64,000 bases of DNA from Chloracidobacterium sp. GTDB lineage: Bacteria; Acidobacteriota; Blastocatellia; Pyrinomonadales; Pyrinomonadaceae. The stretch spans positions 1,722,501 to 1,786,500 of the forward strand of contig JABTUB010000001.1 in NCBI GenBank assembly GCA_015075585.1, in the 5' to 3' direction. Below the pieces are notes generated by a model that had not been told where the DNA came from, did no database searches, and was given only the letters and a program-made list of their open reading frames with translations. This document shows positions 55,255 to 64,000 of the stretch, piece after piece; the stretch's first letter is position 1, and the number at the start of each line of letters is the position of its first letter. Made by a program: the position numbers and the translations under genes.

Positions 55255-57140
55255 GGCCGGCCTTTTTCATCGACATCGGCAAGTTTCTCGTCGAGAAGAT
55301 CTTCGGCGGACAGGTGCTTGAAAGAACACCTGCCGGACTTTCCATTATTTACCTATTGGCGTTGGCAGCGATAGTTGCAATGCTGTTCGTGTTGCTCGTC
55401 GAGAACATTCGGCCTCGCAAATTCATTTTCGAATATCAACTTCCCCGCAGCGTCGTAAAGCGCCTTTCGAGGACCGCGGCGAATCGGAGTATAACGATCT
55501 GGTTCCTGGTATTTCTGGGACTCTGTGTCACCGTATTCGGATTTCAGGTCTATTGGACCCGCTATGCGGAGGACCCCGAAGGACAGATGCAGGCTCTCAA
55601 CTACAAGGACCTGAGAACCAGAAGGACAAATGCGGCAGCATTACGCGGCTGGATGCTCGACCGTACCGGAAAGCTCGATGCCGCCCTTGCGTATTACAAG
55701 ATCGGTACGGACGGCAGCATTGACCGCTATTATCCGCTGGACAAAGAACTCGCGCACCTTCTCGGAACTGAACGCGGGACTCCGGGATTGGAACGTACGC
55801 TCTACAAAAAGGATGCGGAGACGATGCCGGAAGCATGGCAGATCCTTTTCCGCTATAAGGATCCCGAACCGGAAGAAAAAGATGTTCGCGTAACGATAGA
55901 CCGCGAACTTCAGGCATACGCCGCGCGTCTGCTTGAGGGGAAAAAGGGGGCCATTGTTGTGATGAACCCTCAGAACGGCGACGTTTACGCTCTGTATTCA
56001 AATCCGTCATACAAGCTCTCGGACGTACGCACTTTGGACGGCTATTTGAAATTCGAAGCGGACCGAAATAATAAACCGCTGCTCAGTCGGGCATTGCGTG
56101 AATATTATGTTCCCGGTTCGACGTTCAAAACGCTTACGATGGTCTCAGCCTTTCGTGCGGGAAAGCAGGATCTGTTACTGAGCGACCTGCCGGCACCGGA
56201 TTGCTACACGCCGTTTCGCGGTTCGCGGCCGATCTGTGACGCCGGCGGAAGCTGCGAGATCTGCTCGCCGGCCGTGCCGCTTCGCGAAGCATTCAAGGTA
56301 TCGAGCAACCAGTACTTTGCTCAGCTTGCAAATGCCCTCGGACGCGAGCGCATGGGCGAAACCGCACGGCTCTTTGGGATCGCCCCGGTTGAAAAAGCCG
56401 ATGAAGCACTAACGCAAGGATATTTCCCGGACATCTGGAATGTCAGCGACCCGCGCATCGCGCGTTCGCTGAGTCCGGCGCGATCGACGATGGTTACGGG
56501 TAAAGACCTCACACTCTTTGATTTCGGTTTGGAAGGAATGGGCCAAGGGCTCGCGTCGCAAATGACGCCATTTCAGATGGCACTGATCGCAGCCGGGCCC
56601 GGGAACCTGAAGGGATCTCTGATGAGGCCAAAGATCGAGGCCGATATCGAGCCAAAACTTTTTGCTCAAGTCCTCTCGCCCGAACAGGCCCGCTCGGTTC
56701 GCGAGATTATGTCAACCGTAACGGAAGAAGCCGGCGGCACCGGCGGAGCGGTCCGGTCTGCACTGTCGGGCACCGGCATCACCGCAGGAGGTAAGACAGG
56801 CACAGCGGAAAAGGATCACATTCCCGTCTATGACGAGGCCACGGGTGAGCGGAAGTTCAAACTTAAGACGAGAAAGGACAATGACGGCAACCTTGTCGAA
56901 TACAAAGAATATGAATTCCGCAACCGCACCGACGGCTGGTTCATTTCCATAGCACCTTTAGAAAACCCGCAGGTGTCGATCGCCGTCGTCGTTGAGGATA
57001 TCGGCCAGAGGTTCGGAGGAAGCACTGCTGCGCCGGTTGCCGCTCAACTCATTCTGAAGGCACGCGACCTCGGTCTGCTGGGCGAGCGCTACAAGCCCGT
57101 AAAAGTGGCAGCTCCGTCCAAGAAAAAGAAGAAAGCCTGA
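55251..57140 (+). CDS. Class B penicillin-binding protein (transpeptidase, PbpA/FtsI type)
   Basis: 629 residues. Two hydrophobic helices near 28-50 and 85-105, then an extracytoplasmic part. The transpeptidase domain has STFK at 290-293 (catalytic Ser), SSN at 351-353 and KTGT at 515-518: all three active-site motifs in order. Between the first two lies a cysteine-rich loop with C318, C329, C335 and C338. The C-terminus is a lysine tail. It cross-links peptidoglycan for elongation or division, partnered with the FtsW/RodA gene two bases downstream. Confidence 0.93.
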   Translation: MRPAFFIDIGKFLVEKIFGGQVLERTPAGLSIIYLLALAAIVAMLFVLLVENIRPRKFIFEYQLPRSVVKRLSRTAANRSITIWFLVFLGLCVTVFGFQVYWTRYAEDPEGQMQALNYKDLRTRRTNAAALRGWMLDRTGKLDAALAYYKIGTDGSIDRYYPLDKELAHLLGTERGTPGLERTLYKKDAETMPEAWQILFRYKDPEPEEKDVRVTIDRELQAYAARLLEGKKGAIVVMNPQNGDVYALYSNPSYKLSDVRTLDGYLKFEADRNNKPLLSRALREYYVPGSTFKTLTMVSAFRAGKQDLLLSDLPAPDCYTPFRGSRPICDAGGSCEICSPAVPLREAFKVSSNQYFAQLANALGRERMGETARLFGIAPVEKADEALTQGYFPDIWNVSDPRIARSLSPARSTMVTGKDLTLFDFGLEGMGQGLASQMTPFQMALIAAGPGNLKGSLMRPKIEADIEPKLFAQVLSPEQARSVREIMSTVTEEAGGTGGAVRSALSGTGITAGGKTGTAEKDHIPVYDEATGERKFKLKTRKDNDGNLVEYKEYEFRNRTDGWFISIAPLENPQVSIAVVVEDIGQRFGGSTAAPVAAQLILKARDLGLLGERYKPVKVAAPSKKKKKA

Positions 57141-57142
57141 TC

Positions 57143-58927
57143 GTGAAGAATCGCACTCTGTTCCATCTGCTGCTCCTTTCGGCTATCGTCGTACTGACGG
57201 CGGTCGCTCACTATTCCATATATTACGGTGCATTGATACGCGGCTACGAGACCGGCTTTATGACCGCGTTTCGAAATGTCGCTCTGATCGGCCTGCTGGC
57301 GATACTGCCGATACCGATCAGGTACTTTCTTCGCTACCAGGGCAATTGGACGATGTACACGGCTTGCGTCCTTCTCTTCTCGATCGGGCTGACCGTTCAG
57401 TATCGGCTGTTCTCTGATCGTGAATATGTTGCCGACATTCCCGCGGCAGAACGTGCAAAGGTTGAGAGTGCGAACCTCACCGATAGAGAAAAACGGAGTC
57501 AAATGCTGAAGCTGAAGCTTCAGGCTATTGCACGTGAACGCGATGCAAAGATCCGAACAGTGCAGATGCGGTACATAAAGGAGAATTATTCGCCCGAAAA
57601 GAAACAAATGATGGGGCTGCCTCCGACGCCTGCTGAACCGGTCGACCTATCGCAGGAGACCTTTCGGCCTGCCGGCGGTACACTCTCCGGCGTCGCCCTT
57701 TCGGGAAATACCCTGATCCCGATATTTGCGATATTCTTGATGGTCCTGGCGTTCCTTGCGATGCGGCGCGAGGACACGCTTACGTTTCTGAAGAACAACG
57801 GATTCCTGATCGTCCTGCTTACTCTTCTGCCTCTGCTTTTTGCTGCGATCACTTCGCGAGCCGGAAAGTCGGTTGGCAATATGACGCCTTGGGAACCGGC
57901 AAAGATACCATTTCTTATAGGCTTTGCGGCTTTGCTTGCGGCTCTTTACCGCAATCTTTCACGAACATATTGGGGCATTCCACGTGCAAAGGATGTTCTG
58001 CCGCTGCTCTTTATGGCATTAGTTCCCTTTTTGCCGTTCTTTGTTCTGAAGGACTTCGGGCAAATGATGGTGTTCGGTGCCGTTTATATCACGCTCTACC
58101 TGATAGCGGTTCGGCGGTTCCCGCAAAGGCTGGTCCTGATCGGCAGCGTTGTTCTTGTGATGTCGATCTTGATCGTCGGGGCTCTTCCGATCAACACTCA
58201 GGCAAAGATCCCTCTGCTTCCGACGATAGCGTCACCCGTAAAGAGGATATTGCCCGACCGCATCCAACAGCGTTTTCACCTTTGGCTTGACGGTTTCGAC
58301 CCGCCGACGCCCGATACGCCTTGGTGGAAGTCTGATTACGATGACTACTATGAGCAGCTGGTAAAGAATGATCCGAAGTTCCCGAAAATGCTTGAAGATA
58401 ACCCCGAGCTTCAACGGTCCATAAATGTCGATGCGTGGTTCGACATCCTTGCCTTTCAGCCTGCACAGGCGACGTTCGGCATCGCTTCGGGCGGCTATAC
58501 CGGCCGCGGGCTCGGACTTGGCTATCCCGAATTGATACCGGTATCCGACAGCGATTACGTCTTTGCCGCCGCTGCAGAAGAACTTGGACTTTTTGGAGGT
58601 TTGTTGATAACCTTGGCGCTGATCGTTTTCGCCGCAGCGGGTGTCCGTACCGCACGTGATTCACGCGATATGTTCAGCCGGTTATGCTCGATCGGCCTGA
58701 CAGCTTTTATCGGATTTCAAGCCCTTGTAAATATCGGCGGCATCACACGGGCGTTGCCGATGACGGGGATCACGTTGCCGTTCGTCAGCCACGGCGGCTT
58801 CAGCTTGATAACGAGTTTTACGATGCTCGGCATCCTTATGGCATTCTCACATCGAAATGCTATGGACCAATACCGTGATACAATTAAACCTCCACTCGAA
58901 GGATCTCCTGCAAATATTGCTGTCTAA
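57143..58927 (+). CDS. FtsW/RodA-family peptidoglycan polymerase with large insertion
   Basis: 594 residues starting at GTG 57143. About ten to twelve hydrophobic segments; the family signatures are LVNIGGITRALPMTGITLPFVSHGGFSLI near the end and AAAEELGLFGGLLI, with DYVFAAAAEEL giving the SEDS catalytic loop. Typical members have about 380 residues; here a polar, charged insertion occupies 91-190 (REKRSQMLKLKLQAIARERDAKIRTVQMR, likely coiled coil). A second polar loop near 370-420 precedes the conserved end. It works with the neighbouring class B PBP. Confidence 0.9.
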   Translation: MKNRTLFHLLLLSAIVVLTAVAHYSIYYGALIRGYETGFMTAFRNVALIGLLAILPIPIRYFLRYQGNWTMYTACVLLFSIGLTVQYRLFSDREYVADIPAAERAKVESANLTDREKRSQMLKLKLQAIARERDAKIRTVQMRYIKENYSPEKKQMMGLPPTPAEPVDLSQETFRPAGGTLSGVALSGNTLIPIFAIFLMVLAFLAMRREDTLTFLKNNGFLIVLLTLLPLLFAAITSRAGKSVGNMTPWEPAKIPFLIGFAALLAALYRNLSRTYWGIPRAKDVLPLLFMALVPFLPFFVLKDFGQMMVFGAVYITLYLIAVRRFPQRLVLIGSVVLVMSILIVGALPINTQAKIPLLPTIASPVKRILPDRIQQRFHLWLDGFDPPTPDTPWWKSDYDDYYEQLVKNDPKFPKMLEDNPELQRSINVDAWFDILAFQPAQATFGIASGGYTGRGLGLGYPELIPVSDSDYVFAAAAEELGLFGGLLITLALIVFAAAGVRTARDSRDMFSRLCSIGLTAFIGFQALVNIGGITRALPMTGITLPFVSHGGFSLITSFTMLGILMAFSHRNAMDQYRDTIKPPLEGSPANIAV

Positions 58928-58933
58928 TATGTT

Positions 58934-60544
58934 ATGGAACTTACACAAACTGCTCAGCAATTGACATCTGCGGCCGTGAGTGACCGCGGCTTGAGCGAGA
59001 AACGCCCTCAAAACGAGGACTCTTATCTCGAAATGCCCGATGTCGGCATCTTTGCCGTCGCTGACGGAGTCGGAGGTGCGCAGGCGGGCGAGGTCGCGTC
59101 GCAAATGGCAGTTGAGATACTCGCCGAAGCATTTACTAATCGAGCGGTGAATTCCGACCCGGAAATGGTGATGAAGGTTGCCCTCGAAAAGGCGAACAGC
59201 GCGATCTATCAAATGTCGAATGACGTATCGCAGTTGGCAAAGATGGCAACTACGATCGTTGCCGTTTACATCGACAATGATGTCGCAACGATCGCACATG
59301 TTGGTGATTCGCGCGTCTATCGTATAGAGCCGACAGGCACGATACGCCGCGAAACAGAAGATCACTCAATGGTTGCCGATGAAGTTCGCGCGGGTCGAAT
59401 GACCCAGGAACAAGCTGAGAACCATCCCGGAAAAAATATCATTAACAGAGCGCTCGGAGCCGAGACTGACGTAGATATTGACCTAAAGACCATAATGATC
59501 GCTCCGGGAACGACGTTCCTGCTTTGTTCTGACGGCATTACGAGGCATATACCCGATAGTGAGCTTCAGGCGATCATCAACGCCCACGAAGACCTTTCCG
59601 CCGCCTGTGCGCGATTAAAAGAGGTTTGCTATGAGCGAGGTGCTGAAGACAACTTAACGGCAGTTCTTGCCCGAACACCTGCTGCCGCTTTTGAAACAGC
59701 ACCGGAGCCGATCAAGCGTGCGGCCGAGACCGATATCCTTGCTCTCCCGGACGAAGAGGACACGCTGATCTCCGCTCGTTTTCATAGCGCCAACGGGTCT
59801 GATGATAACCTTCTTGAGCTGGAAGACGATGTCGTAGACGGGTATCACGAAGATGCGCCGACAGAGTTACCAATATCTGAGGTTGAGGCAACCGATCCGG
59901 AACAAACCGTTCCGGCGGCGGTTGACGCAACCCAAAGCGCCGAGCCGGAAACAGCCCCTCCGCCGATGGCCGCACCGTCAAGTGTTGCGGAAGCAGAAGC
60001 CGCCGCATCTCAGCCGGCCCCGATGTACAACAATGAGATGTTTTCGCAGGCCGGGAGCGAACCGTCGTCAGGCGTATTCGGCAAAGCGGTCGGTTTTACT
60101 GCACTCTTCATTCTCGGGACGCTTGTGGGCATTGCGATCTATCATTTTGCATTTCGGCCTTCGACCGAGATCGCCGCTCCTGAACCCTTGACGGAAATGC
60201 AGTCGCCAAATATTCCGTTCACAAGCTTTGAAGGACTAAGACGCGAGATCGATAGAGATCCTGCCCTCTATGTCGCAAAGCACACAGCACCTGAAGATGC
60301 TGAGGATCATTATCTGCTCGGACGAGCATACTTATTGACAGGCGATAGTGTAAAGGCTAGAGCCGAATTTACCGAGGCGCGAAAGCTGTTGCCTAACTCG
60401 GATCAGGTCAACCAGAAGTCGCTTGAGAATGACATCGCGATCGGAATGGCGGTAACGAGTGACACGACGATCCAAAGGCTTCTAAAGAAAGAACTTGAGA
60501 CATCGGTATCGTCTGCGGCCAACGCTGCAACGCCTAACCGCTGA
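58934..60544 (+). CDS. PP2C-family Ser/Thr phosphatase with membrane anchor and outer tail
   Basis: 536 residues. Phosphatase domain 15-250: SDRGLSEKRPQNEDSYLE, FAVADGVGGAQAGEVAS, HVGDSRVYRIE, LCSDGITRHI and EDNLTAVLA carry the metal-binding aspartates. Residues 260-375 are acidic, Ala/Pro-rich linker. One hydrophobic helix near 385-405 (GFTALFILGTLVGIAIYHFAF) is followed by about 130 residues with a TPR-like pair of helices (AEDHYLLGRAYLLTGDSVKARAEFTEARKLLP). This parallels PstP, the partner phosphatase of PknB. Its last 11 bases overlap the end of the convergent methyltransferase gene. Confidence 0.9.
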   Translation: MELTQTAQQLTSAAVSDRGLSEKRPQNEDSYLEMPDVGIFAVADGVGGAQAGEVASQMAVEILAEAFTNRAVNSDPEMVMKVALEKANSAIYQMSNDVSQLAKMATTIVAVYIDNDVATIAHVGDSRVYRIEPTGTIRRETEDHSMVADEVRAGRMTQEQAENHPGKNIINRALGAETDVDIDLKTIMIAPGTTFLLCSDGITRHIPDSELQAIINAHEDLSAACARLKEVCYERGAEDNLTAVLARTPAAAFETAPEPIKRAAETDILALPDEEDTLISARFHSANGSDDNLLELEDDVVDGYHEDAPTELPISEVEATDPEQTVPAAVDATQSAEPETAPPPMAAPSSVAEAEAAASQPAPMYNNEMFSQAGSEPSSGVFGKAVGFTALFILGTLVGIAIYHFAFRPSTEIAAPEPLTEMQSPNIPFTSFEGLRREIDRDPALYVAKHTAPEDAEDHYLLGRAYLLTGDSVKARAEFTEARKLLPNSDQVNQKSLENDIAIGMAVTSDTTIQRLLKKELETSVSSAANAATPNR

Positions 60545-61331
60545 TCTGCCGTTTTGCTTCGAACAGAATGATCCCGACAGATACCGCGAGGTTGAGACTC
60601 TCAACCTCATTTTCCATCTCGATACAAACGCTTTCTTCGGCGGCACTGAGAATGTCAGCCGGCAGCCCGTGTGCTTCGGAGCCAAGCACAAGCAATCGGG
60701 GCCGCATCCAGTCGATCTCACAATGCTGCTTGTCAGCAGAAGCTGCTGAGGCCGTTACCGTAATACCGTTTGACAATGCCCACGCGAGAGCATTTGCGAA
60801 CGTAACGCCCTCGCAGACGGCTAAACGCAAATTCGCCCCGAGGGCGGCGCGATTCGCTTTTGCTGAGAATGCATCGGCGGAGTTTGGTGATGTGATCAGG
60901 GCTGTAACGCCGGCAGCCTCAGCGGTTCGCAGTACTGCACCGAGGTTTGACGGATTATTGACCTCGTAAAGATATAGATATATCGGAAGCACCGCCGAGG
61001 CGGCTTGCCGAAGATCGGCCATGGAGCAATGCGGCCGTTCGGCTATGGCAGCGATGCCCTGTGAACCGGCGGTATCGCATATCGAGTCAAAGATGGCTCG
61101 CTTCACTGTCAGCGGATCGATCGAATGATCTTTCAGCAGATCGAGTACGCTTTGATCGGGAAACTCGCTTGAAACAAGACATGAAATGATCCGCACATTT
61201 CGTTTTAATGCCTCGACGACAAGCCGTTTTCCTTCCAGAAATATGACAGAAGGTTCCCTGCCGTCGCGTACACGCTTTGCGAACTTTACGCGTTCGTTGT
61301 CCCTGCTGGTTATGATGGTCTTGTGCAGCAT
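60534..61331 (-). CDS. TrmH/SpoU-family RNA 2'-O-methyltransferase
   Basis: 265 residues, RlmB/TrmH group with an N-terminal substrate-binding domain (IITSRDNERVKFAKRVRDGREPSVIFLEGKRLVVEAL). The SPOUT trefoil-knot motifs are YEVNNPSNLGAVLRTAEAAG, LVLGSEAHGLP and NLAVSVGIILFEA. It transfers a methyl group from SAM to a ribose 2'-OH of rRNA or tRNA; the exact nucleoside is not predictable. Divergent from the carboxylase gene. Confidence 0.92.
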   Translation of the reverse strand: MLHKTIITSRDNERVKFAKRVRDGREPSVIFLEGKRLVVEALKRNVRIISCLVSSEFPDQSVLDLLKDHSIDPLTVKRAIFDSICDTAGSQGIAAIAERPHCSMADLRQAASAVLPIYLYLYEVNNPSNLGAVLRTAEAAGVTALITSPNSADAFSAKANRAALGANLRLAVCEGVTFANALAWALSNGITVTASAASADKQHCEIDWMRPRLLVLGSEAHGLPADILSAAEESVCIEMENEVESLNLAVSVGIILFEAKRQISG

Positions 61332-61366
61332 CGAAAAAGCCCTTAAACTAATTCAACTTACTTGAT

Positions 61367-62929
61367 ATGCGCCCGGAATCCAAACCTATGACCAAGATAG
61401 AAGAGCTGACTGCACGTTCGCGGGCCGCTGAAATGGGAGGCGGTGAGGCCCGCCTTGATAAGCAGCGTTCATCGGGCAAACTTACCGCACGCGAGCGGAT
61501 CAACCTGTTCCTCGACGAAGGAACGTTCGAAGAGTTCGATAAATTCGTTCGCCATCGTGCAACCGATTTCGGACTCGATAAACAGGTATTTGACGGCGAT
61601 GGGGTCGTAACGGGCCATGGGCTGGTGGACGGCCGCGAGGTATTCGTTTTCGCTCAGGACTTTACGGTATTCGGCGGCTCGCTTTCCGAAACGCATGCGC
61701 AGAAGATCTGCAAGATAATGGATCTCGCAATGAAAACAGGCGTTCCCGTTATCGGCCTGAACGATTCCGGCGGTGCCCGTATCCAAGAAGGTGTCGTTAG
61801 CCTTGCGGGCTATGCGGATATTTTCCTGCGGAATACGCTCGCAAGCGGCGTCGTTCCGCAGATCAGCTGTATTCTCGGCCCTTGTGCAGGCGGTGCTGTT
61901 TATAGTCCGGCGATCACGGATTTCAACGTAATGGTCAAGGATACGTCCTATATGTTCATCACGGGGCCGGACGTGATAAAGACCGTAACGCATGAGGATG
62001 TTACAAAGGATGAGCTCGGCGGAGCAATGACGCATAACGCCCGATCCGGCGTAGCTCACTTTGCAGCAGATTCCGACGAACACGCATTGCGGATCACCCG
62101 CGAGTTACTCTCGTTCATTCCGTCCAACAATATGGACGATCCGCCGTTCGTTCCGACGGATGATCCGTCAGAGCGTACCGATGACTCTTTGAACACGCTT
62201 ATACCGGAATCGCCCAATCAGCCGTACGACATCCGCGATGTCGTGACAAAAGTCGTCGATGACGCTTATTTCTTTGAGGTTCAAGAGCATTTCGCACCGA
62301 ATATCGTTGTCGGCTTCGCAAGACTCGGCGGATCTTCGGTCGGAATTGTTGCAAATCAGCCGGCGTTCCTCGCAGGTGTACTCGACATCGATGCATCGGT
62401 CAAGGCGGCTCGATTCGTGCGCTTTTGTGACTGTTTCAATATTCCGCTGATAACCTTTGAGGATGTTCCGGGCTTTCTTCCGGGGATCAATCAGGAGCAT
62501 CAAGGCATCATTCGCAACGGTGCAAAGCTGCTGTTCGCCTTTGCCGAAGCGACGGTTCCAAAGCTGACCGTCATCACACGAAAGGCTTACGGCGGAGCTT
62601 ATTGCGTGATGGCGTCGAAGCACATTCGCACCGATGTGAATTTCGCGTATCCTACCGCCGAGATCGCCGTGATGGGAGCTGAAGGCGCAGTTGGCGTTCT
62701 GTATAAAAAGGAGCTGCTCGACACCACCGATCCGATCGGCACACGCGACCGTATTATCAAAGAATTTACCGATAAGTTCGCCAATCCGTATGTCGCCGCC
62801 GAGCGCGGCTACATCGACGAGGTAATTGAACCGAAATATACAAGACCGAAATTGATCCGGGCACTTTCACTCCTGCGAAATAAACGCGACAGTAATCCGC
62901 CCAAGAAGCACGGCAACATACCGCTTTGA
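61367..62929 (+). CDS. Acyl-CoA carboxylase carboxyltransferase beta subunit (PccB-like)
   Basis: 520 residues (ATG 61367, or 61388 for a form starting [11 protein letters not shown]). Tandem crotonase folds: [78 protein letters not shown], and the C-terminal [29 protein letters not shown] and [14 protein letters not shown]. This is the propionyl-/acetyl-CoA carboxylase beta type (PccB/AccD5), transferring CO2 to propionyl-CoA or a related acyl-CoA. The biotin-carrying alpha subunit is not in the window. Followed 24 bases later by alr. Confidence 0.93.
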   Translation: MRPESKPMTKIEELTARSRAAEMGGGEARLDKQRSSGKLTARERINLFLDEGTFEEFDKFVRHRATDFGLDKQVFDGDGVVTGHGLVDGREVFVFAQDFTVFGGSLSETHAQKICKIMDLAMKTGVPVIGLNDSGGARIQEGVVSLAGYADIFLRNTLASGVVPQISCILGPCAGGAVYSPAITDFNVMVKDTSYMFITGPDVIKTVTHEDVTKDELGGAMTHNARSGVAHFAADSDEHALRITRELLSFIPSNNMDDPPFVPTDDPSERTDDSLNTLIPESPNQPYDIRDVVTKVVDDAYFFEVQEHFAPNIVVGFARLGGSSVGIVANQPAFLAGVLDIDASVKAARFVRFCDCFNIPLITFEDVPGFLPGINQEHQGIIRNGAKLLFAFAEATVPKLTVITRKAYGGAYCVMASKHIRTDVNFAYPTAEIAVMGAEGAVGVLYKKELLDTTDPIGTRDRIIKEFTDKFANPYVAAERGYIDEVIEPKYTRPKLIRALSLLRNKRDSNPPKKHGNIPL

Positions 62930-62953
62930 TACGCGGACCGGCTAAGCAACCCT

Positions 62954-64000
62954 ATGCAATATGACCCGACCGGCCGCCCGACGGTTTCACTGATCGACCT
63001 CGACGCCCTTGCGTTCAATTATCGCTCGGTGCGTACGTTCGTCGGCAAAGGCCCGCAGTTTCTGGCGGTCGTAAAAGCCGACGGATACGGACACGGCGCG
63101 GTGAGGTGCGCTCAGCGGCTTGCACTCGAAGGCGTCGACCGTTTCGGCGTTGCGCTTCCCGAAGAAGGCGTTGAGCTTCGTAATGCGGGAATTGATCTTC
63201 CGGTCCTATGCCTCGGCGGTTTTTGGCAGGGCCAGGGAGGGTTGTTAGCCGAGTACGGCCTGACGCCGACCATCTGCGAAAAAGAAAAGGCTCTGGCCTG
63301 GAATGCAACAGCCGCTGCGGCAGGTAAGCGATTGAAGTATCATGTCAAGATCGATACGGGAATGGGCCGTTTGGGCATTCGATACGATCACGCTCGTGAG
63401 TTCGCGTTATTTCTTAAGTCGCTTGAGCACATCGAGATCGAGGGCTTGATGACGCATTTTGCCTCTGCGGACGATCCGGATCAAAATTCGTTTACGCGCG
63501 AGCAAATAGCACGTTTCGGGATATGTGTTGACATCTTCCGCGAGTGCGGCCTCAGGCCTGCGATCCTCGATATGGCGAACTCGCCGGGAGCGATCGCACA
63601 TAAGGAGTCGCTAGCAGGCATGATCCGGGTCGGCGGCCTTTTGTATGGCCTCGGCGGCGACGTCCTGCCGACAGGTATCGAGCGTCCCGCGTTGAGGCCG
63701 GTGATGTCGCTCGTTTCAAAGATCGTCTATCTGAAAGAAATTCCCGCAGGCGATTCACTCGGCTACGGCAGAACATACTTTACGAAGCGGAATTCGCTTA
63801 TTGCCGCCGTACCTATCGGCTATTCGGACGGTTTGCCCCGGAATATTTCGAATATCGGCAATGTTATCGTTAATGACAGGCTTTGTCCTATAGTCGGACG
63901 GATCTCGATGGATTGGACACTCATCGATGTGACAGATACGGCGGCAAAGCCCGGCGACATCGTAACGCTTTTCGGAAGAGCGAACGGTGTAAGCGTGCTC
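62954..64000 (+). CDS. alr: Alanine racemase (3' end outside the window)
   Basis: Starts MQYDPTGRPTVSLIDLDALAFNYR; 349 codons are visible and continue past the right edge. FLAVVKADGYGHGA holds the pyridoxal-phosphate lysine (K41). FGVALPEEGVELR, HVKIDTGMGRLG, LMTHFASADDPD, NSPGAIAHKE, RVGGLLYG, SLGYGRTY (catalytic Tyr) and VPIGYSDGLPR are family motifs. Dimeric enzyme making D-alanine for peptidoglycan. The stop is not seen. Confidence 0.95.
   Translation, partial: MQYDPTGRPTVSLIDLDALAFNYRSVRTFVGKGPQFLAVVKADGYGHGAVRCAQRLALEGVDRFGVALPEEGVELRNAGIDLPVLCLGGFWQGQGGLLAEYGLTPTICEKEKALAWNATAAAAGKRLKYHVKIDTGMGRLGIRYDHAREFALFLKSLEHIEIEGLMTHFASADDPDQNSFTREQIARFGICVDIFRECGLRPAILDMANSPGAIAHKESLAGMIRVGGLLYGLGGDVLPTGIERPALRPVMSLVSKIVYLKEIPAGDSLGYGRTYFTKRNSLIAAVPIGYSDGLPRNISNIGNVIVNDRLCPIVGRISMDWTLIDVTDTAAKPGDIVTLFGRANGVSVL

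Overview
The window (about half G+C, no rRNA, tRNA, CRISPR, phage or insertion sequence seen) looks like chromosomal DNA of a Gram-negative, diderm bacterium, most likely an Acidobacteriota member of the Blastocatellia type. Reasons: a large Oar-like TonB-dependent receptor with an N-terminal carboxypeptidase-regulatory domain, an LptF/LptG permease, type IV pilus minor pilins, and actinobacterium-like FHA/kinase/phosphatase cell-wall genes. The assignment is an inference; no marker gene was compared.

Layout. 1-3482: end of a probable polysaccharide locus (glycosyltransferase tail, WecA/MraY-type sugar-1-phosphate transferase), then three linked genes: an HprK-like kinase, a PqqD-like protein ending in an internal Tat-like signal and a six-cysteine tail, and a nucleotidyltransferase. 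3479-12857: housekeeping genes (tsaB, rimI, DUF465, a beta-propeller protein, ssb, accA, dnaE, miaB, DUF151). 12964-32216: thirteen minus-strand genes forming a carbohydrate/sugar-acid utilisation locus headed by a ROK regulator: esterase, Na+ symporter, two SDRs, orphan substrate-binding protein, TonB receptor, GH38 and six-hairpin glycosidases, hydrolase, glucarate-dehydratase-like enolase, beta-propeller protein and FAA hydrolase. 32303-34879: metK-ahcY with a near-perfect promoter and a terminator. 34904-38664: minus-strand operon of two small membrane proteins, recO and a fused lptF-lptG. 38758-44122: puuD-like gene, then hslV-hslU-lipoprotein-FAA-transaldolase ending in a strong terminator. 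44126-46122: small conserved protein, MarR regulator with an array of GCTAA boxes, UspA, DUF402. 46095-60544: Ser/Thr kinase + FhaA-like gene, a four-gene pilin operon, and a divergent FhaA-like/PBP/FtsW/PP2C operon. 60534-64000: TrmH/SpoU methyltransferase, acyl-CoA carboxylase beta subunit, and alanine racemase running off the window.

How it fits together. The kinase, phosphatase, two FHA proteins, PBP and FtsW/RodA parallel the mycobacterial pknB-pstP-fhaA-rodA-pbpA set and suggest phosphorylation control of peptidoglycan synthesis, here wrapped round pilin genes. The sugar locus reads as uptake (TonB receptor, symporter), polymer trimming (two glycosidases, esterases), and sugar-acid breakdown (dehydrogenase, dehydratase, second dehydrogenase, diketo-acid hydrolase). 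The most unusual candidate system is the HprK/PqqD-Cys/nucleotidyltransferase set, whose middle protein has the architecture expected of a self-contained, exported, modified peptide precursor.
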